Assembly (NCBI GenBank): GCA_000026125.1
Contig: CU207211.1
Span: 310,001 to 374,000, forward strand
Direction: 5' to 3'
Length of the DNA: 64,000 bases
Origin: Herminiimonas arsenicoxydans
GTDB taxonomy: Bacteria > Pseudomonadota > Gammaproteobacteria > Burkholderiales > Burkholderiaceae_D
The translations under genes and the position numbers were made by a program. Each line of letters begins with the position of its first letter. The first letter of the stretch is position 1. The notes under the pieces were generated by a model, which did no database searches, was not told the origin of the DNA, and saw only the letters and a list, made by a program, of their open reading frames with translations. This document shows, piece by piece, positions 38,846-47,773 of this stretch.

Positions 38846-38885
38846 GGTAACTCTAAAAGTCTGTGAGCTGATTTTTAGAGATACC
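38846..38885 (+). ncRNA. Conserved leader hairpin of frc2
   Basis: GGTA-A-CTCTAAAAGTC pairs with GATTTTTAGAG-A-TACC. The oxc copy has GGTA/TGCC where this has GGTA/TACC, so pairing is kept. Both are followed by CCTTGCAAG. The leader then runs about 245 bases to frc2 with no gene seen. Confidence 0.6.
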
Positions 38886-39130
38886 TTGCAAGCAGAAATG
38901 TAATACATGGTTATTACTTAATGCTGGGCAGGATGGGGAGCGTGTTCATCACCAATGCGTTTGCATGGTGGTTTAGCAGCATGCGAAATTTGCAAGATCG
39001 GCATTAGATTGTGCCAGATGCATATACCCAGTCTGCCAAAGGTCAATTCATGCGCAATATTTTATTAGCTCAACATGGCACGGGCGGGCATCTGTCCGCT
39101 CTCGCTTCTGGTCCAAAATAGGAGTAGTGA

Positions 39131-40381
39131 ATGAGTAAGGCATTAAGCGGCTACCGCATTCTTGATTTTACGCACGTGCAATCGGGTCCGACATGTACCC
39201 AATTGCTTGCGTGGTTCGGTGCAGATGTCATCAAGGTGGAGCGTGCGGGCGAAGGCGATGCCACACGTGGTCAATTGCGTGACATTCCTGACGCAGACAG
39301 CCTCTACTTCACGATGCTCAACCACAACAAGCGTTCGATCACGCTCGACACCAAAAACCCGAAAGGGAAACAAGTGCTCGAAACCCTGATCAAGGAATGC
39401 GATGTGCTGGTAGAGAATTTTGCGCCCGGCGCTTTGGATCGTATGGGTTTTACCTGGGAACGTATTCACGAACTCAATCCAAAGATGGTCGTGGCGTCGG
39501 TCAAGGGCTTCGGTCCTGGTCCGTATGAACATTGCAAAGTATATGAAAACGTCGCGCAATGTGCCGGCGGTTCTGCGTCGACGACTGGTTTTGACGATGG
39601 CCCACCAATGGTGACCGGCGCGCAAATCGGTGATAGCGGTACCGGCTTGCATTTGGCATTGGGTATTCTGGCTGCGCTGTTGCAACGTCAGACAAGCGGT
39701 CGTGGACAAAAAGTGTTGGCGCCTATGCAGGATGCTGTATTGAACTTGTGCCGAGTCAAGCTGCGCGATCAGCAGCGTCTGGAGCGTACTGGTGTCATGA
39801 AGGAGTATCCGCAGTATCCGGATACGCCATTCGGCGATTCGGTGCCGCGCGCCGGGAATGCTTCGGGTGGTGGCCAGCCCGGTTCCATCCTGAAATGCAA
39901 AGGCTGGGAAACCGATCCAAACGCCTACATCTATTTTGTCAATCAGGGTGCAGTCTGGGATTCAGTCTGCAAGGTAATTGGTAAAGAAGAGTGGCTTGCT
40001 GATCCGTCGTTTGCAACGCCTGCATTACGTGTGAATCATATGAAGGCAATCTTCGCTGCTGTCGAGGAATGGACCAAGACCAAGACCAAGTTTGAGGCCA
40101 TGGATATTCTCAACAAGTTCGACATCCCTTGCGGCCCGATCTTGTCGATGAAGGAAATCGCTGAAGAGCCATCTTTGCGTGAAACCGGTACGATCGTCGA
40201 AGTTGATCATCCTGTGCGCGGCAAGTATCTGACGGTCGGCAATCCGATTAAACTGTCGGATAGTCCAACCGATGTGACGCGTTCGCCATTGCTGGGCGAG
40301 CATACTGAAGAAGTGCTTGGTCAACTTGGTTATAGCGAAGAACAGATTGCCGACTTGCGTAAAGAGGGTGTGATCTCTTGA
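39131..40381 (+). CDS. Formyl-CoA:oxalate CoA-transferase 2
   Basis: Second class III CoA-transferase, 416 residues and strongly similar to the protein at 37145, so probably a local duplicate. The catalytic aspartate is Asp168 ([15 protein letters not shown]) and the glycine loop [16 protein letters not shown] is kept with one change. Like copy 1 it has Gln (RGQLRD) where O. formigenes Frc has Trp48. AGGAG precedes the ATG. It has its own oxc-type promoter and terminator. It may prefer another CoA donor, or add capacity. Confidence 0.93.
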   Translation: MSKALSGYRILDFTHVQSGPTCTQLLAWFGADVIKVERAGEGDATRGQLRDIPDADSLYFTMLNHNKRSITLDTKNPKGKQVLETLIKECDVLVENFAPGALDRMGFTWERIHELNPKMVVASVKGFGPGPYEHCKVYENVAQCAGGSASTTGFDDGPPMVTGAQIGDSGTGLHLALGILAALLQRQTSGRGQKVLAPMQDAVLNLCRVKLRDQQRLERTGVMKEYPQYPDTPFGDSVPRAGNASGGGQPGSILKCKGWETDPNAYIYFVNQGAVWDSVCKVIGKEEWLADPSFATPALRVNHMKAIFAAVEEWTKTKTKFEAMDILNKFDIPCGPILSMKEIAEEPSLRETGTIVEVDHPVRGKYLTVGNPIKLSDSPTDVTRSPLLGEHTEEVLGQLGYSEEQIADLRKEGVIS

Positions 40382-40410
40382 GATAAAAGCAGGCCTTGGC
40401 CTCTGTTGTG

Positions 40411-40446
40411 AAAAGCCTCTACCCGAATGGGTAGAGGCTTTTTTAT
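40411..40446 (+). terminator. Intrinsic terminator of frc2
   Basis: AAAAGCCTCTACCC pairs with GGGTAGAGGCTTTT around GAAT and is followed by a T-run. Confidence 0.94.
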
Positions 40447-40705
40447 TTTGGATGATGGATGTCAAGCGGAATCCAAAAAACGGAATGCATGACCAATTGA
40501 AATGAAAATATATGTTTAATTCAGCAGGAGGGGATGCTGTGCTTGAATAGGCACTCTAAGCATTTTGAGATAGCATGCTAAACGGCGCTGACAAGCAACT
40601 CAAGTGAGAATGATTCTTTTTAACTTGAAAATAAAAGCAGAAGAAGGATTTTCTTATTGTTTTTGATGGCTGAATACGCATATGTACTCTAGATCATGTG
40701 GAAAA

Positions 40706-40748
40706 TTGATCTCGGTCAATGCTTAGAGTGGGGGCGCCTCGATAATAT
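40706..40748 (+). promoter_or_regulatory. Promoter of orphan binding protein with Crp/Fnr palindrome
   Basis: TTGAT-CTCG-GTCAA (40706-40719) sits in a block (GATCATGTGGAAAATTGAT) similar to the oxc and frc2 promoters. A -10 (GATAAT 40741-40746 or TAATAT 40743-40748) lies 31-33 bp on. The rest of the 436-bp spacer from 40382 holds only the frc2 terminator and AT-rich sequence. Confidence 0.7.
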
Positions 40749-40817
40749 ACGCGCACCTAGAGAAGCCTAAGTTATGCAAAAAAAAGCATATATGCAGATT
40801 TTCTGAGGAGAAGGCTG

Positions 40818-41960
40818 ATGAGCAGGCGATGGGGACAGGCACTACCGGCAGCGTTGTTGATAGCGAGTGTTTTGCAAGTGGCTTATGCCGAAGATGGCAT
40901 CACGGACAGCACGATCCTGATAGGTCAAACCATCGGCCTGACCGGCACAGTTGCCGGTACAGTCAAAGAAATGAATGAGGGTGCGCATGCTTATATCGCC
41001 GCCGTCAACAAGCAAGGTGGCGTAAACGGCCGCAAGATTGAAATACGTACGCTGGATGATCAGTATTTGCCGGAAAAATCGCGCGCTAATGCCAAGGTGC
41101 TGATAGAGAAGGACAAGGTTTTCGCATTGTTTCAAAGTCGCGGTACGCCGCACACTCTTGCGATCCTGCCGCAACTGGCGACCAGCAATGTACCGCTGAT
41201 TGCGCCGAGTACGGGAGCAGAAAGTTTGCATACGCCAGTCAATCGCTGGGTATTCAATGTGCGGGCAAAGTATCAGGATGAAGTAGTCAAAGCGATTGAG
41301 CATTTCAAAACGCTTGGATTTAAAAGCGTTGGTTTGCTGACATACGAAAAGGATGATGCGCTTGGGCTCGATGGGCTCAATGGTTTTAACAAGGGGATGG
41401 CGGAATATAAATTGACGCCTGCTTTTGTTGAAATCTTTCCGCGTTTGAAGCCGAACGTGAATGAGGTTGCGCTCAAGTTGGTAAAAGCAGCGCCGGACGC
41501 ACTGATCATTGTGAGTTCGGGAGCGAATACGGTTGATGTGATCAAGGCGATTCGTGCGCAGGGCGGCAGGATGCAGATCATGACGCTGTCGAATAATTCG
41601 TCGCAGGATTTCATCAAGGATCTGGGGCCTGATGCGACCGGTGTGATTTTGTCGCAAGTGACTCCGCCGCCGAATCTGGCGTCGAGTGGTTTGGGCAAGG
41701 AGTTCCAGCTTGCAGCCAAGGCTACAGGCGCAACGATTTCTTATGCCGCAATGGAAGGGTATCTGTCGGCGAAAGTGATGGTTGAGGGTTTGCGCCGTGC
41801 GGGTCGCAATCTGACGCGCGACGGCTTTATGCGTGGCTTGGAAAGCATGCAGCGGGTTGATATGGGCGGCTTGTCGCTCAGTTATAGCGAGAAAGATCAC
41901 ACAGGCAGCAATTTTGTCGAGTTGACCCTGATAGGAAAAGACGGACGATACATACGCTGA
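40818..41960 (+). CDS. ABC-type substrate-binding protein (branched-chain amino acid/amide family), orphan
   Basis: Periplasmic binding protein of the Peripla_BP_6 (LivJ-like) fold, 380 residues. A signal peptide ends near residue 24 (VAYA-EDG). The fold begins ILIGQTIGLTGTVAGTVKEM and has NKQGGVNGRKIEI and the FALFQSRGTPHTLAI stretch. GAGGAG lies before the ATG. No LivH/M/F/G-type permease or ATPase genes lie near. Its promoter has the oxalate-regulon palindrome, so it may be a receptor for oxalate, formate or a related acid, or serve a sensor kinase elsewhere; the ligand is unknown. Confidence 0.88.
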   Translation: MSRRWGQALPAALLIASVLQVAYAEDGITDSTILIGQTIGLTGTVAGTVKEMNEGAHAYIAAVNKQGGVNGRKIEIRTLDDQYLPEKSRANAKVLIEKDKVFALFQSRGTPHTLAILPQLATSNVPLIAPSTGAESLHTPVNRWVFNVRAKYQDEVVKAIEHFKTLGFKSVGLLTYEKDDALGLDGLNGFNKGMAEYKLTPAFVEIFPRLKPNVNEVALKLVKAAPDALIIVSSGANTVDVIKAIRAQGGRMQIMTLSNNSSQDFIKDLGPDATGVILSQVTPPPNLASSGLGKEFQLAAKATGATISYAAMEGYLSAKVMVEGLRRAGRNLTRDGFMRGLESMQRVDMGGLSLSYSEKDHTGSNFVELTLIGKDGRYIR

Positions 41961-42026
41961 AAATACGTTGTAATCGTTTGCTGTTGGTAGATATTGGTAG
42001 TGAGATGGACAGATGTAGAAATAAGG

Positions 42027-42057
42027 AGATCGCAAAGACAGTAAAGTCTTGCGATCT
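42027..42057 (+). terminator. Hairpin between binding protein and formate dehydrogenase genes
   Basis: AGATCGCAAAGAC pairs with GTCTTGCGATCT with one bulge. There is no T-run. It is a partial terminator or a leader element of the formate dehydrogenase operon. Confidence 0.45.
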
Positions 42058-42128
42058 GTAGGTCGTACAAAGCGCACGTTGATAACCCGGATAACGGTCC
42101 GGTGTTTGTAAGTTGATTAGGAACTATC

Positions 42129-43832
42129 ATGAACCACAAAGTCATCCCAATTGCAGTGCAGGAAGTTGTAAATACGAAAGAGCGTAAACGCCAGGCGCCT
42201 AAAGGACGTCGGGTTGATCCGGTTGCGCTGGAAGAAGTGCGTGCGCTGTTGGGCGATGAGTCGCGTCAGGCTGATTTGCTGATTGAACATCTGCACAAAA
42301 TTCAGGATAAATTCGGCCATCTGGCTTCCGCACATCTGGCTGCGCTGGCGCAGGAAATGCGTTTGGCGCAAACGGAAGTTTATGAAGTCGCGAGCTTCTA
42401 CCACCACTTCGATATCGTCAAAGAAGGCGAAGCTGCACCACAGGCATTGACCGTTCGCGTTTGCGACGGCTTGTCTTGCGAAATGGGCGGCGCGCGCGAT
42501 CTGCTGGCCAAGTTGCCAAAAATTCTGGGCAAGGAAGTGCGTGTCATCGCTGCTCCTTGCGTCGGGCGTTGCGAACAGGCTCCAGTGGTAGTGGTTGGTC
42601 AAAACCCGATCATTCAGGCAACAGTCGATTCAGTAGCAACAGCAGTCGGCAGCAATCAAATTACGCAACCTGTCGCTGAAGTGGTTGACTTCTTGGAGTA
42701 CAGCAAAGTCGGCGGCTACGAGTTGTTGAAAAAATGCATTTCCGGCGAGCGTGATGTCGAATCCGTTCTCAAGACCATGGAAGATTCCGGTCTGCGCGGT
42801 CTGGGTGGTGCAGGCTTTCCAGCCGGTCGCAAATGGCGCATCGTGCGCGGCGAAAAAGGCCCGCGTCTGATGGCAGTCAATATCGATGAAGGCGAACCAG
42901 GCACGTTCAAGGATCGCGTCTATCTCGAGAAAGATCCGCATCGTTTCCTTGAAGGCATGCTGATTGCTGCATGGGCAGTCGACATTCAAACAATTTATAT
43001 TTACCTGCGTGACGAATATCACGGCTGCCGCGTCATGCTGGAAGCGGAATTGGCGAAACTGAAAGCCAATCCTCCTATCGCCAACATGCCGGAAATTTTC
43101 CTGCGTCGCGGTGCTGGCGCCTATATCTGCGGTGAAGAATCCGCGATGATCGAATCGATCGAAGGCAAGCGCGGTATGCCGCGCCTGCGTCCACCTTATG
43201 TGGCTCAAGTTGGTTTGTTTGGCCGTCCTACCCTGGAACACAACTTTGAAACGCTGTACTGGGTGCGCGACATTCTGGAAAAAGGCGGCGAATGGTTTAC
43301 ATCGCATGGCCGTAACGGTCGCAAGGGTTTGCGTTCGTACTCCGTATCCGGTCGCGTGAAAAATCCTGGTGTCAAATTGGCTCCAGCCGGTATCACGATT
43401 CAGGAACTGATCGATGAACATTGCGGCGGCATGCTGGATGGCCAGACTTTCTACGGCTATCTGCCAGGCGGTGCATCAGGCGGAATTTTGCCAGCTTCGA
43501 TGAACGACATTCCGCTCGACTTCGATACCTTGCAACCATACGGCTGCTTCATCGGTTCTGCAGCGGTCATCGTGATGTCGGATAAGGACACGGCGGTACA
43601 AGCAGCGCGCAACATGATGGATTTCTTCAAGCACGAATCGTGTGGTCAATGTACTCCATGCCGTGTTGGTACTGCCAAGGCTGCAGAATTGATCAAGAAG
43701 CCGAAGTGGGATGTTGGTTTGCTGGAAGACCTGTCACTCGTGATGCGCGATTCGTCGATTTGCGGTTTGGGTCAGGCTGCGCCTAATCCTATCGACTGTG
43801 TCGTCAAGTACTTCCCGCATGAGTTGGCTTAA
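42129..43832 (+). CDS. NAD-dependent formate dehydrogenase, fused gamma-beta (NuoE-NuoF-like) subunit
   Basis: Diaphorase subunit passing electrons from formate dehydrogenase alpha to NAD+. It has 567 residues. Residues about 30-165 are NuoE-like with [2Fe-2S] ligands Cys112, Cys117, Cys144 and Cys148. Residues about 190-567 are NuoF-like, with the NADH/FMN glycine motif GLGGAGFPAGRKW, GEESAMIESIEGKRG and the [4Fe-4S] motif CGQCTPCR. In Cupriavidus-type enzymes these parts are separate genes (fdsG, fdsB); the fusion is like Methylobacterium Fdh1B. AGGAA precedes the ATG, and the alpha gene follows 31 bp later. Confidence 0.94.
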   Translation: MNHKVIPIAVQEVVNTKERKRQAPKGRRVDPVALEEVRALLGDESRQADLLIEHLHKIQDKFGHLASAHLAALAQEMRLAQTEVYEVASFYHHFDIVKEGEAAPQALTVRVCDGLSCEMGGARDLLAKLPKILGKEVRVIAAPCVGRCEQAPVVVVGQNPIIQATVDSVATAVGSNQITQPVAEVVDFLEYSKVGGYELLKKCISGERDVESVLKTMEDSGLRGLGGAGFPAGRKWRIVRGEKGPRLMAVNIDEGEPGTFKDRVYLEKDPHRFLEGMLIAAWAVDIQTIYIYLRDEYHGCRVMLEAELAKLKANPPIANMPEIFLRRGAGAYICGEESAMIESIEGKRGMPRLRPPYVAQVGLFGRPTLEHNFETLYWVRDILEKGGEWFTSHGRNGRKGLRSYSVSGRVKNPGVKLAPAGITIQELIDEHCGGMLDGQTFYGYLPGGASGGILPASMNDIPLDFDTLQPYGCFIGSAAVIVMSDKDTAVQAARNMMDFFKHESCGQCTPCRVGTAKAAELIKKPKWDVGLLEDLSLVMRDSSICGLGQAAPNPIDCVVKYFPHELA

Positions 43833-43863
43833 GTACGTAGCCCCGGATTAAGGTGAAAAGATA

Positions 43864-46704
43864 ATGAACGCAATTACCCGAAGCGAAATGGCACTGCTTG
43901 ATGTGCCTACAGTCACGTTTGAATTGAATGGTCGTGAAGTAACTGGCCGCGCAACTGATACGATTTTGACCGTCGCCAAGCGCGAAGGCATTGAAATTCC
44001 ACATCTGTGCTTTAAAGAAGGCATGGACACTGCAGGTAACTGCCGTGCATGCGTGGTCGAAATCAATGGCGAACGCGTGCTGGCTCCTTCATGCTGCCGC
44101 AATCCGACCAACGGTATGAAGGTAAATACCGAAAGCGAACGTGCAGTGAAGTCGCAAAAGCTGGTGTTGGAACTGTTGCAGTCCGACATGCCGGAAACCG
44201 ACTATACGCGTCACAATGAAGTGGACGAATGGGCTGCCAAAATGGAAGTGGGCAAGCCGCGTTTTGAAGCGCGTGCAAGAGTTGCTCCTGACTTCTCGCA
44301 CCCTGCGATGACGGTTAACCTCGACGCATGTATTCAATGTACGCGTTGCGTACGTGCTTGCCGCGATGAGCAAGAGAATGACGTGATTGGCCTGGCCTTC
44401 CGCGGTGATCATGCGAAGATCGTGTTCGATATGGACGACCCTATGGGCGCGTCGACTTGCGTCGCTTGCGGCGAATGCGTACAGGCATGCCCAACCGGTG
44501 CGCTGATGCCGGCACGCGATGTTGGGATGAATGTCCCTGACAAGCAAGTTGATTCCGTCTGTCCGTATTGCGGCGTCGGTTGCCAACTGACGTACAACAT
44601 CAAAGACAACAAGATTCTCTACGTTGAAGGTCGCGATGGCCCAGCCAACCGCGAGCGTCTGTGCGTCAAAGGTCGTTACGGTTTCGATTATGCAAACCAT
44701 CCACACCGCCTGACCAAGCCGTTGATTCGCCGTGCCGATGCACCTAAACGCGGCGACTTCGTCATGGATCCGGATCGCGTGATGGAAGTGTTCCGCGAAG
44801 CGACATGGGAAGAGGCGCTGGAAGTTGCCGGCGGCAATTTCGCCAAAATCCGCGACACCCACGGTAAAAAATCGCTGGCCGGTTTTGGCTCTGCAAAAGG
44901 TAGTAACGAAGAAGCCTACCTGTTCCAGAAACTGGTACGTACCGGTTTCGGTAGCAACAACGTCGATCACTGCACACGCTTGTGTCATGCATCGTCAGTC
45001 GTTGCGTTGCTGGAAGGTATCGGCTCCGGTGCCGTATCGAACCCGGTGATGGACGTTACCAAGGCAGAAGTTGTCATCATTATTGGTGCCAACCCAACCG
45101 TGAACCATCCGGTTGCTGCAACCTGGATCAAGAATGCAGTCAGCAACGGTACCAAGCTGATTGTTTGCGATCCACGTCGCACAGACATGGCGCGCATCGC
45201 GCATCGCTTCATGCAATTCAAGGCAGATACCGACGTTGCGATGCTGAACGCGATGATGAACGTGATTGTCACCGAAGGCCTGGTCGATAAAGAGTTCATC
45301 GAAAGCCGTACCATCGGTTACGAAGAGCTGCGCAAAAACGTCGAAGGCTACACACCTGAACTGATGGCGCCTATCTGCGGTATCGATGCAGAAACGCTGC
45401 GTTATGTTGCACGTCTGTACGCAACATCCAAGGCATCGATGATTCTGTGGGGTATGGGCGTATCGCAGCATATCCACGGTACCGACAATGCGCGCTGTCT
45501 GATTGCCCTGTCTTTGATGACCGGTCAAATCGGTCGCCCTGGTACCGGTTTGCATCCATTGCGTGGTCAAAACAACGTGCAAGGTGCTTCCGATGCAGGC
45601 TTGATCCCGATGGTATATCCGGATTATCAAAGCGTCAGCGATCCAAAAATTCGCGCCAACTTTGCAAAAGCATGGAATATGTCGGTAGACCTGCTGGATC
45701 CGGAACCGGGTTTGACCGTGGTCGAGATCATGCACGCCATCACCGACGGTAAAATCCGCGGTCTGTATGTCCAGGGTGAAAACCCGGCGATGTCAGATCC
45801 GGATGCCAACCATGCGCGTGAAGCCCTGGCCGCTTTGGATCATCTGGTCGTGCAGGATATCTTCCTGACGGAAACTGCTTATCTGGCGGATGTTATCTTG
45901 CCGGCTAGCGCATTCCCGGAAAAAACCGGTACCTTCACGAATACTGACCGTACCGTGCAAATGGGTCGTCAGGCACTGAATCCGCCAGGCGAGGCCAAGC
46001 AGGATCTGTGGATCATCCAGCAAATGGCAAATCGCCTTGGTTGCAACTGGAACTACAAGCATGTGTCGGAAGTATTCGACGAAATGCGTCACACCATGCC
46101 TAGCATCGCCGGCATCACATGGGAGCGTCTGGAGCGTGAAGATTCCGTGACCTACCCATGCGAAAAAGAAGGTGATCCAGGTGAGCCAGTGGTGTTTGTG
46201 GACAGCTTCCCGCGCGAATCGGGTCGTGCACGTTTCGTACCTGCAGATATTATTCCAGCAGCGGAACGTCCTGATACCGAGTATCCGATGGTCTTGATTA
46301 CAGGTCGTCAGCTCGAACACTGGCACACCGGCAGTATGACCCGCCGTGCAACCGTGCTGGATTCGATTGAACCGGATCCAATTGCGTTGATTCATCCACT
46401 CGATCTGGCAAACATGGGCGGCAAACCGGGCGATATCATCACGCTGGAATCGCGTCGTGGTGAAGTTTCCCTGTATGCACGTGCTGATGATAGCTCGCCA
46501 CGTGGCGCGGTATTCGTACCGTTCTGCTACTACGAAGCGGCCATTAACCGTTTGACGAATGCGGCGCTTGATCCGTTCGGCAAGATTCCAGAGTTTAAAT
46601 ACTGTGCGATCCGTATCCACCTTGGTGGTGCGGCACCGGTGCAAACCAGCTACGGTGGTGGTCAAGCCCTGGAAAACCTGACCAACAGCCTGACGCTCAA
46701 CTAA
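43864..46704 (+). CDS. Formate dehydrogenase alpha subunit (Mo/W-bis-MGD)
   Basis: Catalytic subunit oxidising formate to CO2, 946 residues. Order: NuoG-like [2Fe-2S] domain (Cys49, Cys60, Cys63, Cys77); two [4Fe-4S] ferredoxin motifs (Cys156/159/162/166 and Cys202/205/209 with Cys199); molybdopterin Fe4S4 site (Cys233/236/240/267); then the bis-MGD domains. The metal ligand is cysteine, Cys374 (DHCTRLCHASSV), not selenocysteine. It lacks a Tat signal, so it is cytoplasmic. With the fused NuoEF-like subunit it forms an NAD-linked enzyme, yielding NADH from the formate made by Oxc/Frc. Mo versus W cannot be read from sequence. Confidence 0.96.
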   Translation: MNAITRSEMALLDVPTVTFELNGREVTGRATDTILTVAKREGIEIPHLCFKEGMDTAGNCRACVVEINGERVLAPSCCRNPTNGMKVNTESERAVKSQKLVLELLQSDMPETDYTRHNEVDEWAAKMEVGKPRFEARARVAPDFSHPAMTVNLDACIQCTRCVRACRDEQENDVIGLAFRGDHAKIVFDMDDPMGASTCVACGECVQACPTGALMPARDVGMNVPDKQVDSVCPYCGVGCQLTYNIKDNKILYVEGRDGPANRERLCVKGRYGFDYANHPHRLTKPLIRRADAPKRGDFVMDPDRVMEVFREATWEEALEVAGGNFAKIRDTHGKKSLAGFGSAKGSNEEAYLFQKLVRTGFGSNNVDHCTRLCHASSVVALLEGIGSGAVSNPVMDVTKAEVVIIIGANPTVNHPVAATWIKNAVSNGTKLIVCDPRRTDMARIAHRFMQFKADTDVAMLNAMMNVIVTEGLVDKEFIESRTIGYEELRKNVEGYTPELMAPICGIDAETLRYVARLYATSKASMILWGMGVSQHIHGTDNARCLIALSLMTGQIGRPGTGLHPLRGQNNVQGASDAGLIPMVYPDYQSVSDPKIRANFAKAWNMSVDLLDPEPGLTVVEIMHAITDGKIRGLYVQGENPAMSDPDANHAREALAALDHLVVQDIFLTETAYLADVILPASAFPEKTGTFTNTDRTVQMGRQALNPPGEAKQDLWIIQQMANRLGCNWNYKHVSEVFDEMRHTMPSIAGITWERLEREDSVTYPCEKEGDPGEPVVFVDSFPRESGRARFVPADIIPAAERPDTEYPMVLITGRQLEHWHTGSMTRRATVLDSIEPDPIALIHPLDLANMGGKPGDIITLESRRGEVSLYARADDSSPRGAVFVPFCYYEAAINRLTNAALDPFGKIPEFKYCAIRIHLGGAAPVQTSYGGGQALENLTNSLTLN

Positions 46705-46737
46705 GGCAGTTTTGCCTGAGAGGCAGTTGTAAAAATT

Positions 46738-46774
46738 AACCGGCATCTGCTCTTGCAGCAGGTGCCGGTTTTTA
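46738..46774 (+). terminator. Intrinsic terminator of formate dehydrogenase operon
   Basis: AACCGGCATCTGC pairs imperfectly with GCAGCAGGTGCCGGTT and is followed by TTTATTT. Confidence 0.88.
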
Positions 46775-46914
46775 TTTGGCCGACTGGTTTGAAATCGGCT
46801 GGCTTGCTGTATGCGGTAAACGTTGTGATGTCATAATCGCGATATCGCTTTTTATTCACTGCGGGGAACGATAGCCAGTTTGCAGTGTACTTTTCACCTT
46901 CATTTTTTTTGCTT

Positions 46915-47754
46915 ATGAATGTTCGTCCGGTTTTATCCCATGCAATCCGCAAGCTGACACATGACGTTGAAGTCATGGATGAACGCGGCCGCATATCGAC
47001 GATTTCGATTCCGGCCGAGCAGCCATTGACGATCTATGTAGACAAGCGCGAACTGGTGACTCTGATGACTCTTGGTGGTGCGCCTGAAGCCTTGACGCTG
47101 GGTTATTTGCGCAATCAGCGCTTCATCAGGAATATCGAAGATATCCTGTCGGTGCAAGTTGATTGGGATGTCGATGCAGCAGCAGTAGTGACGCGCAACG
47201 GTATCGATAATATTGAAGAGCGTACTTCCAAACGTACGGTCACGACAGGCGGAGGCGAAGGCACGGTGTTCGGCGGTTTAATGGATGAAGTCGATTCGAT
47301 ATCCCTGCCGTCCGATGCACGTCTGAAGCAATCCACTTTATATAAAGTCATAGACACCATACGTACGCATCGTTCTGTGTACAAGCAGGCAGGTTCAGTG
47401 CACGGTTGCGCATTGTTTTCGGCTGCCGGCGAACTGATTCATTTTGTCGAGGATGTGGGCCGTCACAATGCCGTTGATACGATCGCCGGCAAGATGTGGT
47501 TCGATGGCGTGGGTGGCGAGGACAAGATTTTTTATACTACCGGTCGCCTCACTTCCGAAATGGTAATGAAGGGCGCACAGATGGGCATACCGTTTTTGCT
47601 GTCCCGTTCAGGCGCCACGCAAATGGGGCACATGGTGGCAGAGCGTTTGAACATGTCGCTGATTGCACGCTGCAGCGGTAAACATTTCCTGTTGCTGAGC
47701 GGTGTAGATCGCATCATCTTTGATGACGCGGCAGCGCTGGAAACGGCGCCGTAA
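46915..47754 (+). CDS. fdhD: FdhD-family formate dehydrogenase accessory protein lacking the usual cysteine
   Basis: FdhD supplies sulfur to the bis-MGD cofactor of formate dehydrogenase. It has 279 residues from ATG at 46915. Family motifs are present: GGAPEALTLGYL, SVHGCALFSAAGE, DVGRHNAVDTIAGK and TTGRLTSEMVMKGAQMG. The sulfurtransfer loop reads TVTTGGGEGTVFGG at 109-121. The E. coli protein has a CxxC pair there, and related betaproteobacterial proteins as I recall have TTGCGQGTVFG. Here the cysteine is Gly113 (codon GGA). It may act with another cysteine (Cys in VHGCALF) or in a different role. Confidence 0.88.
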   Translation: MNVRPVLSHAIRKLTHDVEVMDERGRISTISIPAEQPLTIYVDKRELVTLMTLGGAPEALTLGYLRNQRFIRNIEDILSVQVDWDVDAAAVVTRNGIDNIEERTSKRTVTTGGGEGTVFGGLMDEVDSISLPSDARLKQSTLYKVIDTIRTHRSVYKQAGSVHGCALFSAAGELIHFVEDVGRHNAVDTIAGKMWFDGVGGEDKIFYTTGRLTSEMVMKGAQMGIPFLLSRSGATQMGHMVAERLNMSLIARCSGKHFLLLSGVDRIIFDDAAALETAP

Positions 47755-47773
47755 ATTCAGCCGACGGCAATTG

